From positions 1 through 12,174 of the forward strand of contig BNUY01000094.1 of assembly GCA_025997715.1 (NCBI GenBank): a DNA stretch of 12,174 nt. The letters are read 5' to 3'. Position numbers and translations under genes: made by a program. The stretch is from Spirochaetia bacterium (GTDB lineage Bacteria; Spirochaetota; Spirochaetia; Treponematales; Breznakiellaceae). Within the stretch, counting starts at the first letter, position 1. The number at the start of each line of letters is the position of its first letter. Under the pieces are notes generated by a model. It was not told the DNA's origin. It made no database searches and saw only the letters and a list, made by a program, of their open reading frames with translations. Of this stretch, positions 7,585 through 12,174 are shown piece after piece.

Positions 7585-7860
7585 CTATCCTGCCGCCGCG
7601 GAACTAATATACGCCGCCAGGGCATCCACCGAAGCAAAATGCTTTTTGTTTTCTTCGCTTTCCGCTGAAAATTTTACCCCGAATTTCTTTTTCAGCGCCA
7701 CCCCCAGTTCAAGGGCGTCAATGGAATCAAGCCCAAGCCCCGGCCCTGCGCCAAAAATTGATTCGTCATCCTGAATATCTTCAGGACTGATATCCTCAAG
7801 TTCAAGGGCGCTTATAATCAATTCCTTTATTTGAAGCTTAAAATTTTCCATGCTTTCCAT
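7585..7860 (-). CDS. Acyl carrier protein
   Basis: 91 residues, acidic, ACP-sized. GLDSIDALEL (43-52) is the phosphopantetheine attachment motif, with Ser46 as the modified residue. The ATG at 7860 and an in-frame ATG at 7851 are both possible; the second has GGAAAG just upstream. It is the first gene of the minus operon and overlaps no other gene. It would carry the aryl starter and growing polyene chain for the downstream ligase, dehydratase and thioesterase. A housekeeping fatty-acid ACP is unlikely because of this context and the slightly longer sequence. Confidence 0.9.
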   Translation of the reverse strand: MESMENFKLQIKELIISALELEDISPEDIQDDESIFGAGPGLGLDSIDALELGVALKKKFGVKFSAESEENKKHFASVDALAAYISSAAAG

Positions 7861-8075
7861 GCTTTATTATAAATTGAGCCGGTTCCAAAATAGAAGACCC
7901 CATCCTCGAATAACACACCTCTATAATGGCAGTATAGACCGGAGTTTGCAAGGTTCACCGTGAGAATTCTCACGTTTCGTTAAAAAAAACGTACCTATTC
8001 AGCCGGTTTTTACTAATTCCTTACAGGATATTGTTGTAATTGACCTGGGAGAAATGAAGGATTAGTATTAGCTCC
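7861..8075. promoter_or_regulatory. Divergent promoter region of the polyene cluster
   Basis: 215 bases between the ACP operon (minus) and the methyltransferase operon (plus). On the minus strand TATAAT at 7871-7866 ends 5 bases before the ACP ATG, so a transcript from it would be leaderless, though no good -35 pairs with it. A second minus-strand candidate is TTGCAA (7951-7946), 17 bases, CATTAT (7928-7923). On the plus strand TATAAT (7922-7927) occurs without a clear -35. GGGAG at 8048-8052 precedes a three-codon ATG AAG GAT TAG ahead of the methyltransferase ATG, which has no close Shine-Dalgarno of its own. The palindrome at 7959-7974 is the best operator candidate. Confidence 0.4.
7959..7974. 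promoter_or_regulatory. Perfect 16-bp palindrome, candidate operator
   Basis: CGTGAGAATTCTCACG reads the same on both strands without a mismatch. It lies about 100 bases from each of the two divergent starts, as expected for a dimeric regulator controlling both halves of the cluster. No regulator gene is in the window. Confidence 0.5.
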
Positions 8076-9173
8076 ATGAACGACTATACCCAGGACAAAA
8101 TCCACGCAGCTGACGCAAAGTTTGAAGCCCAGAAAATCGCCTTCTCCCCCCTGACCTTTCAGGCGGTACGGGCCTTAAGAGAACTGGGGATTCTGCGGAA
8201 AATATCTGACTCCGGCGATATGGGGCTTACCCGGGAAGAAGCGGCGGAACAGACCGGCGTTTCCCTGTACGGCGTGGGGGTTCTGGCGGAAATTGCCCTG
8301 AGCATGAAGGTACTCAGGCTCCGGGCCGGCGCTGATGGAACGGAACGGTTTGTCCTGGGCAAGATCGGCTGGTTCTTGCTGGAAGATGATATGACCGGGG
8401 TCAACTTTAATTTTACTAACGATATTTGTTATCAGGGTGCATACGATTTAGCTGAATCGGTCAGATCCGGCAAACCAAAGGGGCTTACGGTTTTTGGGGA
8501 GAACTGGAATACTATTTATGAGGCGCTGTCTTCTTTACCCGACCGGGCAAAAAAAAGCTGGTTTGAGTTTGATCACTTCTATTCCGATATCGCCTTCCCC
8601 GAAGCGCTCCCCATTGTATTTGCCGCCCCCCCCCACCGCCTGTTCGACATCGGCGGCAATACCGCAAAGTGGGCTATCAAGTGCTGCGCCTATGATCCCC
8701 AGGTGAGGGTTACCATTATAGACCTCCCCGGCCAGACGGAAGCGGTGGAAAAAAACGCCGAGGCCGCAGGATTTGGAGACCGCATTGAACAGTATCCCTG
8801 CGACGCACTTGATCCCGCCTCCCCCTTCCCCGCCGGGGCGGACGCCGTCTGGATGAGCCAGTTCCTGGACTGTTTTTCCCTGGACCAGGTTACGGCGATA
8901 CTGACAAAAATCCACGCTTCGGTGACGCCGTCAACCGATATTTATGTGCTGGAACCCCTCTGGGACATGCAGCGCTATGAAGCCGCCGCCTATGTTCTTC
9001 AGACAACATCCCTGTACTTTACCTGCATGGCAAACGGCGCCAGTAAGATGTACCGTTTCGCGGAACTCACCGGAGCAATAGAAAAAGCCGGGTTTGAATT
9101 GGTGTGCGCCCACCACGGGCTTGGTTCAAACAGTTATTCACTCCTCCGCTATAGAAAAAAAGCAGAAACATGA
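8076..9173 (+). CDS. SAM-dependent methyltransferase with N-terminal winged-helix dimerisation domain
   Basis: 365 residues. The N-terminal part (about 20-100) has the helical winged-helix-like pattern of small-molecule O-methyltransferases (FQAVRALRELGILRKI, TREEAAEQTGVSLYGVGVLAEIAL). The C-terminal Rossmann domain has SAM motif I LFDIGGNTAKWA (189-200), the acidic ribose-binding segment TIIDLPGQ (213-220) and a post-motif DAVWMSQFLDCFS (256-268). It would methylate a hydroxyl or ring carbon. Aryl-polyene head groups are commonly O- or C-methylated, and a methyltransferase of this build next to a chain-length-factor-like gene is seen in aryl-polyene and flexirubin clusters. Its stop overlaps the next start (ATGA). 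The acceptor is inferred, not shown. Confidence 0.83.
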   Translation: MNDYTQDKIHAADAKFEAQKIAFSPLTFQAVRALRELGILRKISDSGDMGLTREEAAEQTGVSLYGVGVLAEIALSMKVLRLRAGADGTERFVLGKIGWFLLEDDMTGVNFNFTNDICYQGAYDLAESVRSGKPKGLTVFGENWNTIYEALSSLPDRAKKSWFEFDHFYSDIAFPEALPIVFAAPPHRLFDIGGNTAKWAIKCCAYDPQVRVTIIDLPGQTEAVEKNAEAAGFGDRIEQYPCDALDPASPFPAGADAVWMSQFLDCFSLDQVTAILTKIHASVTPSTDIYVLEPLWDMQRYEAAAYVLQTTSLYFTCMANGASKMYRFAELTGAIEKAGFELVCAHHGLGSNSYSLLRYRKKAET

Positions 9174-9844
9174 ACGACGTACCTCTGTATATCACCCGCT
9201 TCACTTCCTGGGCGCCCGGCCTTCTTAGTGATCCCACCGAATGGCAGGAATGGGCCCGGGGAAACCGGAACATCCGGGCAACAAAGGACAGCCCCGGCAT
9301 TGAGTTTACCACCCCCCTGTTCCGCCGCCGCCTGAGCCAGATCTCCCGGATGACCATCCAGGTGATCCACGACCTTCTGCCCATCAGGGAGGACACAAAA
9401 ATAGTGTTTGTGTCATTCCGGGGGGAAATTGCCCAGCAGTTAAAAATTAACCGGATGCTGATTGAAGACGGCGATATAAGCCCCGCCGCCTTTTCCCTTT
9501 CGGTGTTTAATACGCCCCCTGCCCTCGCCGCAATCGCCCTGGATCTGCGCGCCGGGTATTCCGCCGTGTACCCCGCAGAGGATCGCTTTGATACGGGCTT
9601 TCTCGCCGCCGCTTCTCCCATCCTCTGCGGCGATGCGGAAGAAACAGTACTTGTCTACGCGGACGAACTTGTGCCGGAGGAGTACGGCAGCCTGCGGCCG
9701 CCCTGCAATGAACCCCTCGCCTTTGCCGCCCTCCTTTCCCGCGTGCCGGGGGAACCTGCGGTGAATGTACCCGCTTCCGTGCTGGAATCACCCCGCGCTT
9801 TTTTGAAATACCTCTATACCGCTCCTATAGGGGATGTATCCTAA
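9170..9844 (+). CDS. Chain-length-factor-like beta-ketoacyl synthase homologue (PF13723 type)
   Basis: 224 residues, the length of the short Ketoacyl-synt_2 family. FSLSVFNTPPALAAIALDLR (108-127) matches the segment that in relatives reads FSxSVHNA, and TVLVYADELVPEEYG (159-173) the following strand. Only the N-terminal half of a thiolase fold is present, and no active-site Cys motif is visible. In aryl-polyene systems the homologue (ApeC) pairs with an active ketosynthase (ApeO) as KS:CLF and sets chain length. That partner is missing here. The ATG overlaps the methyltransferase stop by 4 bases. It is the last gene of the cluster on this side. Confidence 0.8.
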   Translation: MNDVPLYITRFTSWAPGLLSDPTEWQEWARGNRNIRATKDSPGIEFTTPLFRRRLSQISRMTIQVIHDLLPIREDTKIVFVSFRGEIAQQLKINRMLIEDGDISPAAFSLSVFNTPPALAAIALDLRAGYSAVYPAEDRFDTGFLAAASPILCGDAEETVLVYADELVPEEYGSLRPPCNEPLAFAALLSRVPGEPAVNVPASVLESPRAFLKYLYTAPIGDVS

Positions 9845-9885
9845 ACGGCTTCGATAGTGCAGATTTGATTTAGGAGAGATAAAGC

Positions 9886-9909
9886 GGCCCCGTAATTGCT
9901 TACGGGGCC
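9886..9909. terminator. Strong GC-rich hairpin, terminator-like
   Basis: GGCCCCGTAA-TTGC-TTACGGGGCC has ten perfect pairs and a 4-base loop. It follows the ketosynthase-like gene by 41 bases on the plus strand. On the minus strand it sits just downstream of the tRNA-like fragment and is followed by GCTTTAT. Neither side has a long T-run, so efficiency is uncertain. It may be the original terminator of the tRNA gene. Confidence 0.55.
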
Positions 9910-9922
9910 TGGAAATACGAAC

Positions 9923-9964
9923 TGAGCCACGATGAATTCGAATCATCGACCCACGCCTTAAAAG
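9923..9964 (-). pseudogene. tRNA-Lys(UUU)-like 3' half, possible attachment-site remnant
   Basis: Read on the minus strand: CTTTTAA (9964-9958) as anticodon loop with anticodon UUU, GGCGT as the 3' anticodon stem, GGGTC as variable loop, a perfect 5-bp T-arm GATGA-TTCGAAT-TCATC (9947-9931), then GTGGCTC plus A as the 3' acceptor strand. Upstream of the anticodon loop the sequence (TGGAA) does not pair with the 3' stem and no D-arm or 5' acceptor strand fits. A tRNA 3' half broken at the anticodon loop is what tyrosine-integrase insertion into a tRNA gene leaves at one end of an element. No CCA is encoded. Confidence 0.55.
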
Positions 9965-10064
9965 TTCCATTTAGCGGCTATTCAACCTGCATATATAATA
10001 GTATAGACTGCTCAATTTTGTCAATACTTTATCATTGGTTATCAATAATTTTGTGAGTTATGGG

Positions 10065-10154
10065 GTGAGTTTGGACGATTTCCGGGACTCATGGCGGTAT
10101 ATTCAATACCTGGCCGTTATAGAACAGCGGAAAAGCCCACAAAAATACGCTTGA
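10065..10154 (+). pseudogene. Possible tyrosine recombinase N-terminal fragment
   Basis: A 29-codon frame from a GTG (also open from GTG 10053) encodes LDDFRDSWRYIQYLAVIEQ and then RKSPQKYA before a TGA. The run YLAVIEQRKSP resembles the core-binding N-terminal domain of XerC/D-type recombinases, which typically reads F..YL.VE..LSP.T...Y. Nothing recombinase-like follows the stop. It is too short to prove, but the site, about 100 bases from the tRNA fragment, is where an integrase remnant would be expected. Confidence 0.27.
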
Positions 10155-10175
10155 GGATTCCAGGTAAGCCGGACG

Positions 10176-10196
10176 GGGCCTGCGATTTGTAGGCCC
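10176..10196. terminator. Hairpin downstream of the 57-residue gene
   Basis: GGGCCTGC-GATTT-GTAGGCCC forms eight pairs including one G-T. It lies 17 bases after the stop of the minus-strand gene at 10213. There is no T-run, so it is a weak terminator candidate. Confidence 0.3.
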
Positions 10197-10212
10197 GCTG
10201 GCGGTAGCAGTG

Positions 10213-10386
10213 TTAGGGCAGCTTTCCCTCAGCAATGTAATCGGCAATGGCATCGGCGGCCCGAATTATATGAACCGCATAGCCCTCTGGAAGTACGGAA
10301 TTTTTATGAGCTTCTATAGTGCTGATTGCGAGTTCCAAAGCCTTTATTCTGACTTCATTGGTTTTCTTGACTGTTTCTTGCGACAT
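10213..10386 (-). CDS. Small protein of unknown function, 57 residues
   Basis: Start ATG at 10386 with GGAGGG 8 bases upstream; the open frame reaches 10443 but the extension has no ribosome site. The protein begins MSQETVKKTNEVRIKALELA and is mostly helical, with charged heptad-like spacing and an ILP-like loop (NSVLPEGYAVHIIRAADAIADYIAEGKLP). I do not recognise a family. TATAAT at 10453-10448 and an imperfect palindrome at 10431-10447 lie upstream, so it appears to be a self-contained transcription unit. It could be a small accessory-element regulator or antitoxin-like protein, but nothing in the sequence demonstrates that. Confidence 0.62.
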   Translation of the reverse strand: MSQETVKKTNEVRIKALELAISTIEAHKNSVLPEGYAVHIIRAADAIADYIAEGKLP

Positions 10387-10611
10387 GATATTTACCCTCC
10401 AGGGTGTTATGATTGGTCCCGCTGACGCGGCACGGAGTGACACCGTGATTATAGCATTCCGGAGGGATTTTTATAAGACATATGGAGTCAACGAAAAAGC
10501 TAAAAAATTAGTAAAATGGTTCGTTTTCATTGTCCTCAAAGGAACGACCCGTACGGTATCCTTAAATTACCAAATATAAAAAAGTCATTCGGTGAACACC
10601 GCTACATACCT
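10387..10611. promoter_or_regulatory. Intergenic region with promoter and operator-like palindrome for the 57-residue gene
   Basis: On the minus strand a consensus TATAAT (10453-10448) would start transcription near 10441, with no clear -35. Overlapping the expected start is the imperfect palindrome CACGGAGTGACACCGTG (10431-10447; CACGG/CCGTG arms), a possible operator. From about 10460 to 10611 the DNA is AT-rich and I find no supported gene. Confidence 0.4.
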
Positions 10612-11112
10612 CTATATTTTTTCACCTGGCGAAGGCGGGATTGTATGATCAACTAGTTGTGTTTGTGTATTTCTCGCTAATTCATAAATATTAACCAAGG
10701 GAAAAAGAACAGTCCCAAACCCAGCACTAGCGAGTGTATTTGTCATTGCGGCCCGCATATAGGGCATGAGCAATGCTGGAAGATTAATCTTTGTAAAATT
10801 CTGTTCAGCGGTTTCATCAACAGTACCAACTGGAGTAAAAGCACCAGAAATACCAAATTCCCCATTCATTATTTGGTTATGTGTTTTTTCATCCGTAAGT
10901 ACAATTTTTGTACTCAGCCCTCCAATATAAATTATTCTACCATCAATAATGAATTTTTCAGTATTCCGAAGCATAATACTTAATTCCGCATTCTCGGGCT
11001 TAATATAACTGTTGTTTAAAAGAAACCCTGCCTGTGGATTCATCACCAGGTTTATCTTTTCGATTTTGTAAGAAATGAAATCGAATAATCCTATTATGCT
11101 GCTATCAGACAT
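10612..11112 (-). CDS. SecB-like chaperone
   Basis: 166 residues. Residues about 82-147 read NGEFGISGAF, then LPALLMPYMRAAMTNTLASAG and FGTVLFPLVNIYEL. This aligns with the diagnostic part of SecB (GGIFSI..., NILFPYARE, S.GTFP.LNLAPVNFDALF). The N-terminal half has the alternating strands of the SecB fold. The usual acidic C-terminal tail and zinc-site residues that bind SecA are not seen, which fits solitary SecB-like chaperones rather than the export SecB. Such chaperones occur as the third gene of toxin-antitoxin-chaperone systems, for example Rv1957 of M. tuberculosis and CmdC, where they hold the antitoxin until it folds. The ATG at 11112 has AAGGA 6 bases upstream and overlaps the middle gene by 19 bases, so the two are translationally linked. 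Confidence 0.85.
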   Translation of the reverse strand: MSDSSIIGLFDFISYKIEKINLVMNPQAGFLLNNSYIKPENAELSIMLRNTEKFIIDGRIIYIGGLSTKIVLTDEKTHNQIMNGEFGISGAFTPVGTVDETAEQNFTKINLPALLMPYMRAAMTNTLASAGFGTVLFPLVNIYELARNTQTQLVDHTIPPSPGEKI

Positions 11113-11462
11113 ATTTCATCCTTTGATTCAGAATAATTGGTTTGAATGTTCCGCAGAAGAGGGGTATCAACAGGAGTAGCATTGAACAATAAAACCGAAT
11201 TTGAAGAAATACTCCGGACTAATGGAATTGTTATAAAAGTATCATCATGCTTCTCGTTTACAAAGAGATAGTTGAAGATTTCCTGCTTCCAGAGATAATT
11301 CATTTTTAAGTCAAATACAAGCGCCTGATATTCATCGGAATAATAAAATTCATCATCAATCGCAACAATAGTATTATTCTCAGTTTCATCAGGATATATT
11401 GAAATAACCAAATTGGGGAAAGCCTTGTTTATTTTTTCTCGGATTAATTCATTTACACCCAT
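11094..11462 (-). CDS. Unknown 122-residue protein between HEPN and SecB-like genes
   Basis: I prefer the ATG at 11462, which has GGAG 6 bases upstream; an ATG at 11474 would add four residues and encode that same GGAG. The protein is acidic. It begins MGVNELIREKINKAFPNL, followed by probable strands (VISIYP, TIVAIDDEFYYSDEYQALVFDLKMNYLW) and a C-terminal hydrophobic stretch (SNSVLLFNATPVDTPLLRN) with a polar end. No family is recognised. By position in a three-gene operon it is the candidate antitoxin and possible client of the SecB-like chaperone; known TAC antitoxins carry an extra hydrophobic C-terminal chaperone-addiction segment. It could equally be the toxin, with the HEPN protein as partner. 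It lies 21 bases after the HEPN stop. Confidence 0.75.
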   Translation of the reverse strand: MGVNELIREKINKAFPNLVISIYPDETENNTIVAIDDEFYYSDEYQALVFDLKMNYLWKQEIFNYLFVNEKHDDTFITIPLVRSISSNSVLLFNATPVDTPLLRNIQTNYSESKDEICLIAA

Positions 11463-11483
11463 AGTATTCTCCATACGTTCGTT

Positions 11484-11867
11484 TCAAATCGCAGCCATAA
11501 TTATTTCAAGATTTTTTATACAAGCTGCAAGATCGGTTTCTCCAAGCATCTGATCTGTATAATCAGCAAGCCGCCGCTTTCGATACAAATCATCATACAG
11601 ATTTATTTCCTGAGGTTTTATGGTTTTTTTCTCCATGATTAAACACTCCGCAAGTGCCAACTGCATTTTACCATGGGGGACATGACTATCTGCTCCGATT
11701 TTGGCTAAATACGCTTGATATCTAAAGTATCCACTCGTACGAAGATGGTATTCCGCCCGCTGAAAAGCGGCATAGTATGCACGGCTGATTCCAGCATTAT
11801 AGGCCTTCAGGTCAAGACACTTTTTAGCAACTCGCATATTCTCCTCGGACTTCTCCAAAAGACCCAT
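11484..11867 (-). CDS. HEPN-domain protein
   Basis: 127 all-helical residues. LLEKSEENMRVAKKCLDLKAYNAG leads into SRAYYAAFQRAEYHL (28-42), the helix-2 signature of HEPN proteins. SHVPHG (61-66) precedes a helix, and LYRKRRLADYTDQ (94-106) is the C-terminal R.xADY motif of the UPF0332/COG1895-like subgroup. HEPN proteins are frequent ribonuclease toxins or their partners. The canonical R-x4-6-H catalytic motif is not visible; only R38-x3-H41 or separated Arg/His pairs are found. ATG 11867 is the only possible start because an in-frame TGA lies five codons upstream. There is no Shine-Dalgarno and a promoter ends 6 bases before the ATG, suggesting a leaderless mRNA. It is the first gene of the triad. 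Confidence 0.87.
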   Translation of the reverse strand: MGLLEKSEENMRVAKKCLDLKAYNAGISRAYYAAFQRAEYHLRTSGYFRYQAYLAKIGADSHVPHGKMQLALAECLIMEKKTIKPQEINLYDDLYRKRRLADYTDQMLGETDLAACIKNLEIIMAAI

Positions 11868-11902
11868 TATAAAACTATACGGTCAATTCACCTATTTTGC
11901 AA
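11868..11902 (-). promoter_or_regulatory. Promoter of the HEPN operon, probably leaderless
   Basis: TTGCAA (11902-11897), a 17-base spacer and TATAGT (11879-11874) form a good sigma-70-type promoter on the minus strand. Counting about 7 bases past the -10 box places the transcription start on the A of the HEPN ATG (11867). The lack of any Shine-Dalgarno agrees with leaderless translation. Confidence 0.6.
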
Positions 11903-11999
11903 CCCCCTGTACCTCTTATTTTCCAATAAATTCTAATATTTACTCTAATAACATCGCTCTGGGACCCCAAAAATAGCCCCCAGGACGCGCGAGGTGGGC

Positions 12000-12174
12000 T
12001 TATACGGGGCGGAGGAGAGATATAACCGGGCGTTCATCAAAAATGATACCTGAATCCGTATACGGTGGCCTTGTTTTTTCGATAGAATCCATATTTTGAA
12101 TCAGTCCCAGCTGAATCTGGCTGGCATATGTAATACCATTAGCAAAACCACGTCCGTGTAGGAGCACAGCTGCT
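12000..12174 (-). CDS. 3' end of an unrecognised protein (partial)
   Basis: The minus strand is open from the window edge to a TAA at 12002-12000, giving 57 residues that include LLHGRGFANGITYASQIQLG and end FDERPVISLLRPV. Codon use and composition look like real coding sequence rather than chance, and GC content is above that of the HEPN operon. I do not recognise the family. The gene starts outside the window and runs in the same direction as the HEPN operon, from which it is separated by 132 bases that include the HEPN promoter. Confidence 0.5.
   Translation of the reverse strand, partial: AAVLLHGRGFANGITYASQIQLGLIQNMDSIEKTRPPYTDSGIIFDERPVISLLRPV

Larger units (their letters stand above)
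9845..10212. other. Gene-poor junction between polyene cluster and AT-rich island
   Basis: 368 bases without a full gene. It contains a hairpin (9886-9909), a tRNA 3'-half fragment (9923-9964), a short recombinase-like frame (10065-10154) and a second hairpin (10176-10196), listed separately. Base composition begins to fall here compared with the polyene genes. Confidence 0.6.

Noticed and set aside
9067..9621. 184-codon minus-strand frame opposite the methyltransferase end and ketosynthase-like gene
   Set aside because: Arg/Ser-rich translation without motifs; the plus strand has an ATGA-coupled gene with recognisable family segments.
10446..10580. 44-codon plus-strand frame from a GTG with GGAG 7 bases upstream
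   Set aside because: It overlaps the promoter and palindrome of the 57-residue gene, resembles no family I know, and could arise by chance in AT-rich DNA.
11955..11990. CTGGG...CCCAG hairpin between the HEPN promoter and the upstream gene
   Set aside because: Only about five pairs around a long loop and no T-run, so it is not convincing as a terminator for the gene ending at 12000.
1..12174. CRISPR array, rRNA or complete tRNA
   Set aside because: No regularly spaced direct repeats and no rRNA-like stretches were seen; the only tRNA signal is the 3' half near 9923-9964.

Overview
This 12.2 kb window looks like chromosomal DNA from a Treponema-like spirochaete. That is an inference from the flavour of MurG, the DNA polymerase delta-prime subunit and the outer-membrane protein; no marker gene settles it. 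Three blocks are visible.

Block 1 (1-2378, minus strand) is housekeeping. murG, a CvpA-family membrane protein gene and a partial holB overlap end to end in one operon. holB carries a perfect in-frame palindromic insert inside its zinc-binding loop. A divergent gene at 2556-3662 encodes a secreted, probably outer-membrane beta-barrel protein.

Block 2 (3652-9844) is most of an aryl-polyene-type (type II PKS/fatty-acid-like) pigment cluster arranged as two divergent operons. The minus operon reads ACP, adenylate-forming acyl-ACP ligase, hotdog dehydratase, LpxL-like acyltransferase, hotdog thioesterase, and an MMPL/RND exporter now reduced to a pseudogene. The plus operon reads methyltransferase then a chain-length-factor-like ketosynthase homologue with no catalytic Cys region. 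A perfect 16-bp palindrome lies between the operons. The active ketosynthase, ketoreductase, second dehydratase, LolA-like carrier and sugar transferase of complete clusters are not in the window. The exporter remnant keeps only its two ends, with a nonsense codon in the C-terminal part and an inverted-repeat element in place of the middle, so the cluster appears to be decaying or split.

Block 3 (about 9880-12174) looks like an integrated island. It opens with the 3' half of a tRNA-Lys(UUU)-like gene that loses tRNA character exactly at the anticodon loop, followed by a short reading frame resembling the N-terminus of a tyrosine recombinase. Beyond these lie a 57-residue unknown gene and an AT-rich three-gene operon: HEPN-domain protein, unknown 122-residue protein, SecB-like chaperone. 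The triad has the layout of a toxin-antitoxin-chaperone (TAC) system and is the most interesting thing here. Its first gene has a good promoter placed so that the transcript would start at the AUG itself. The window ends in the 3' end of another minus-strand gene of unknown function.
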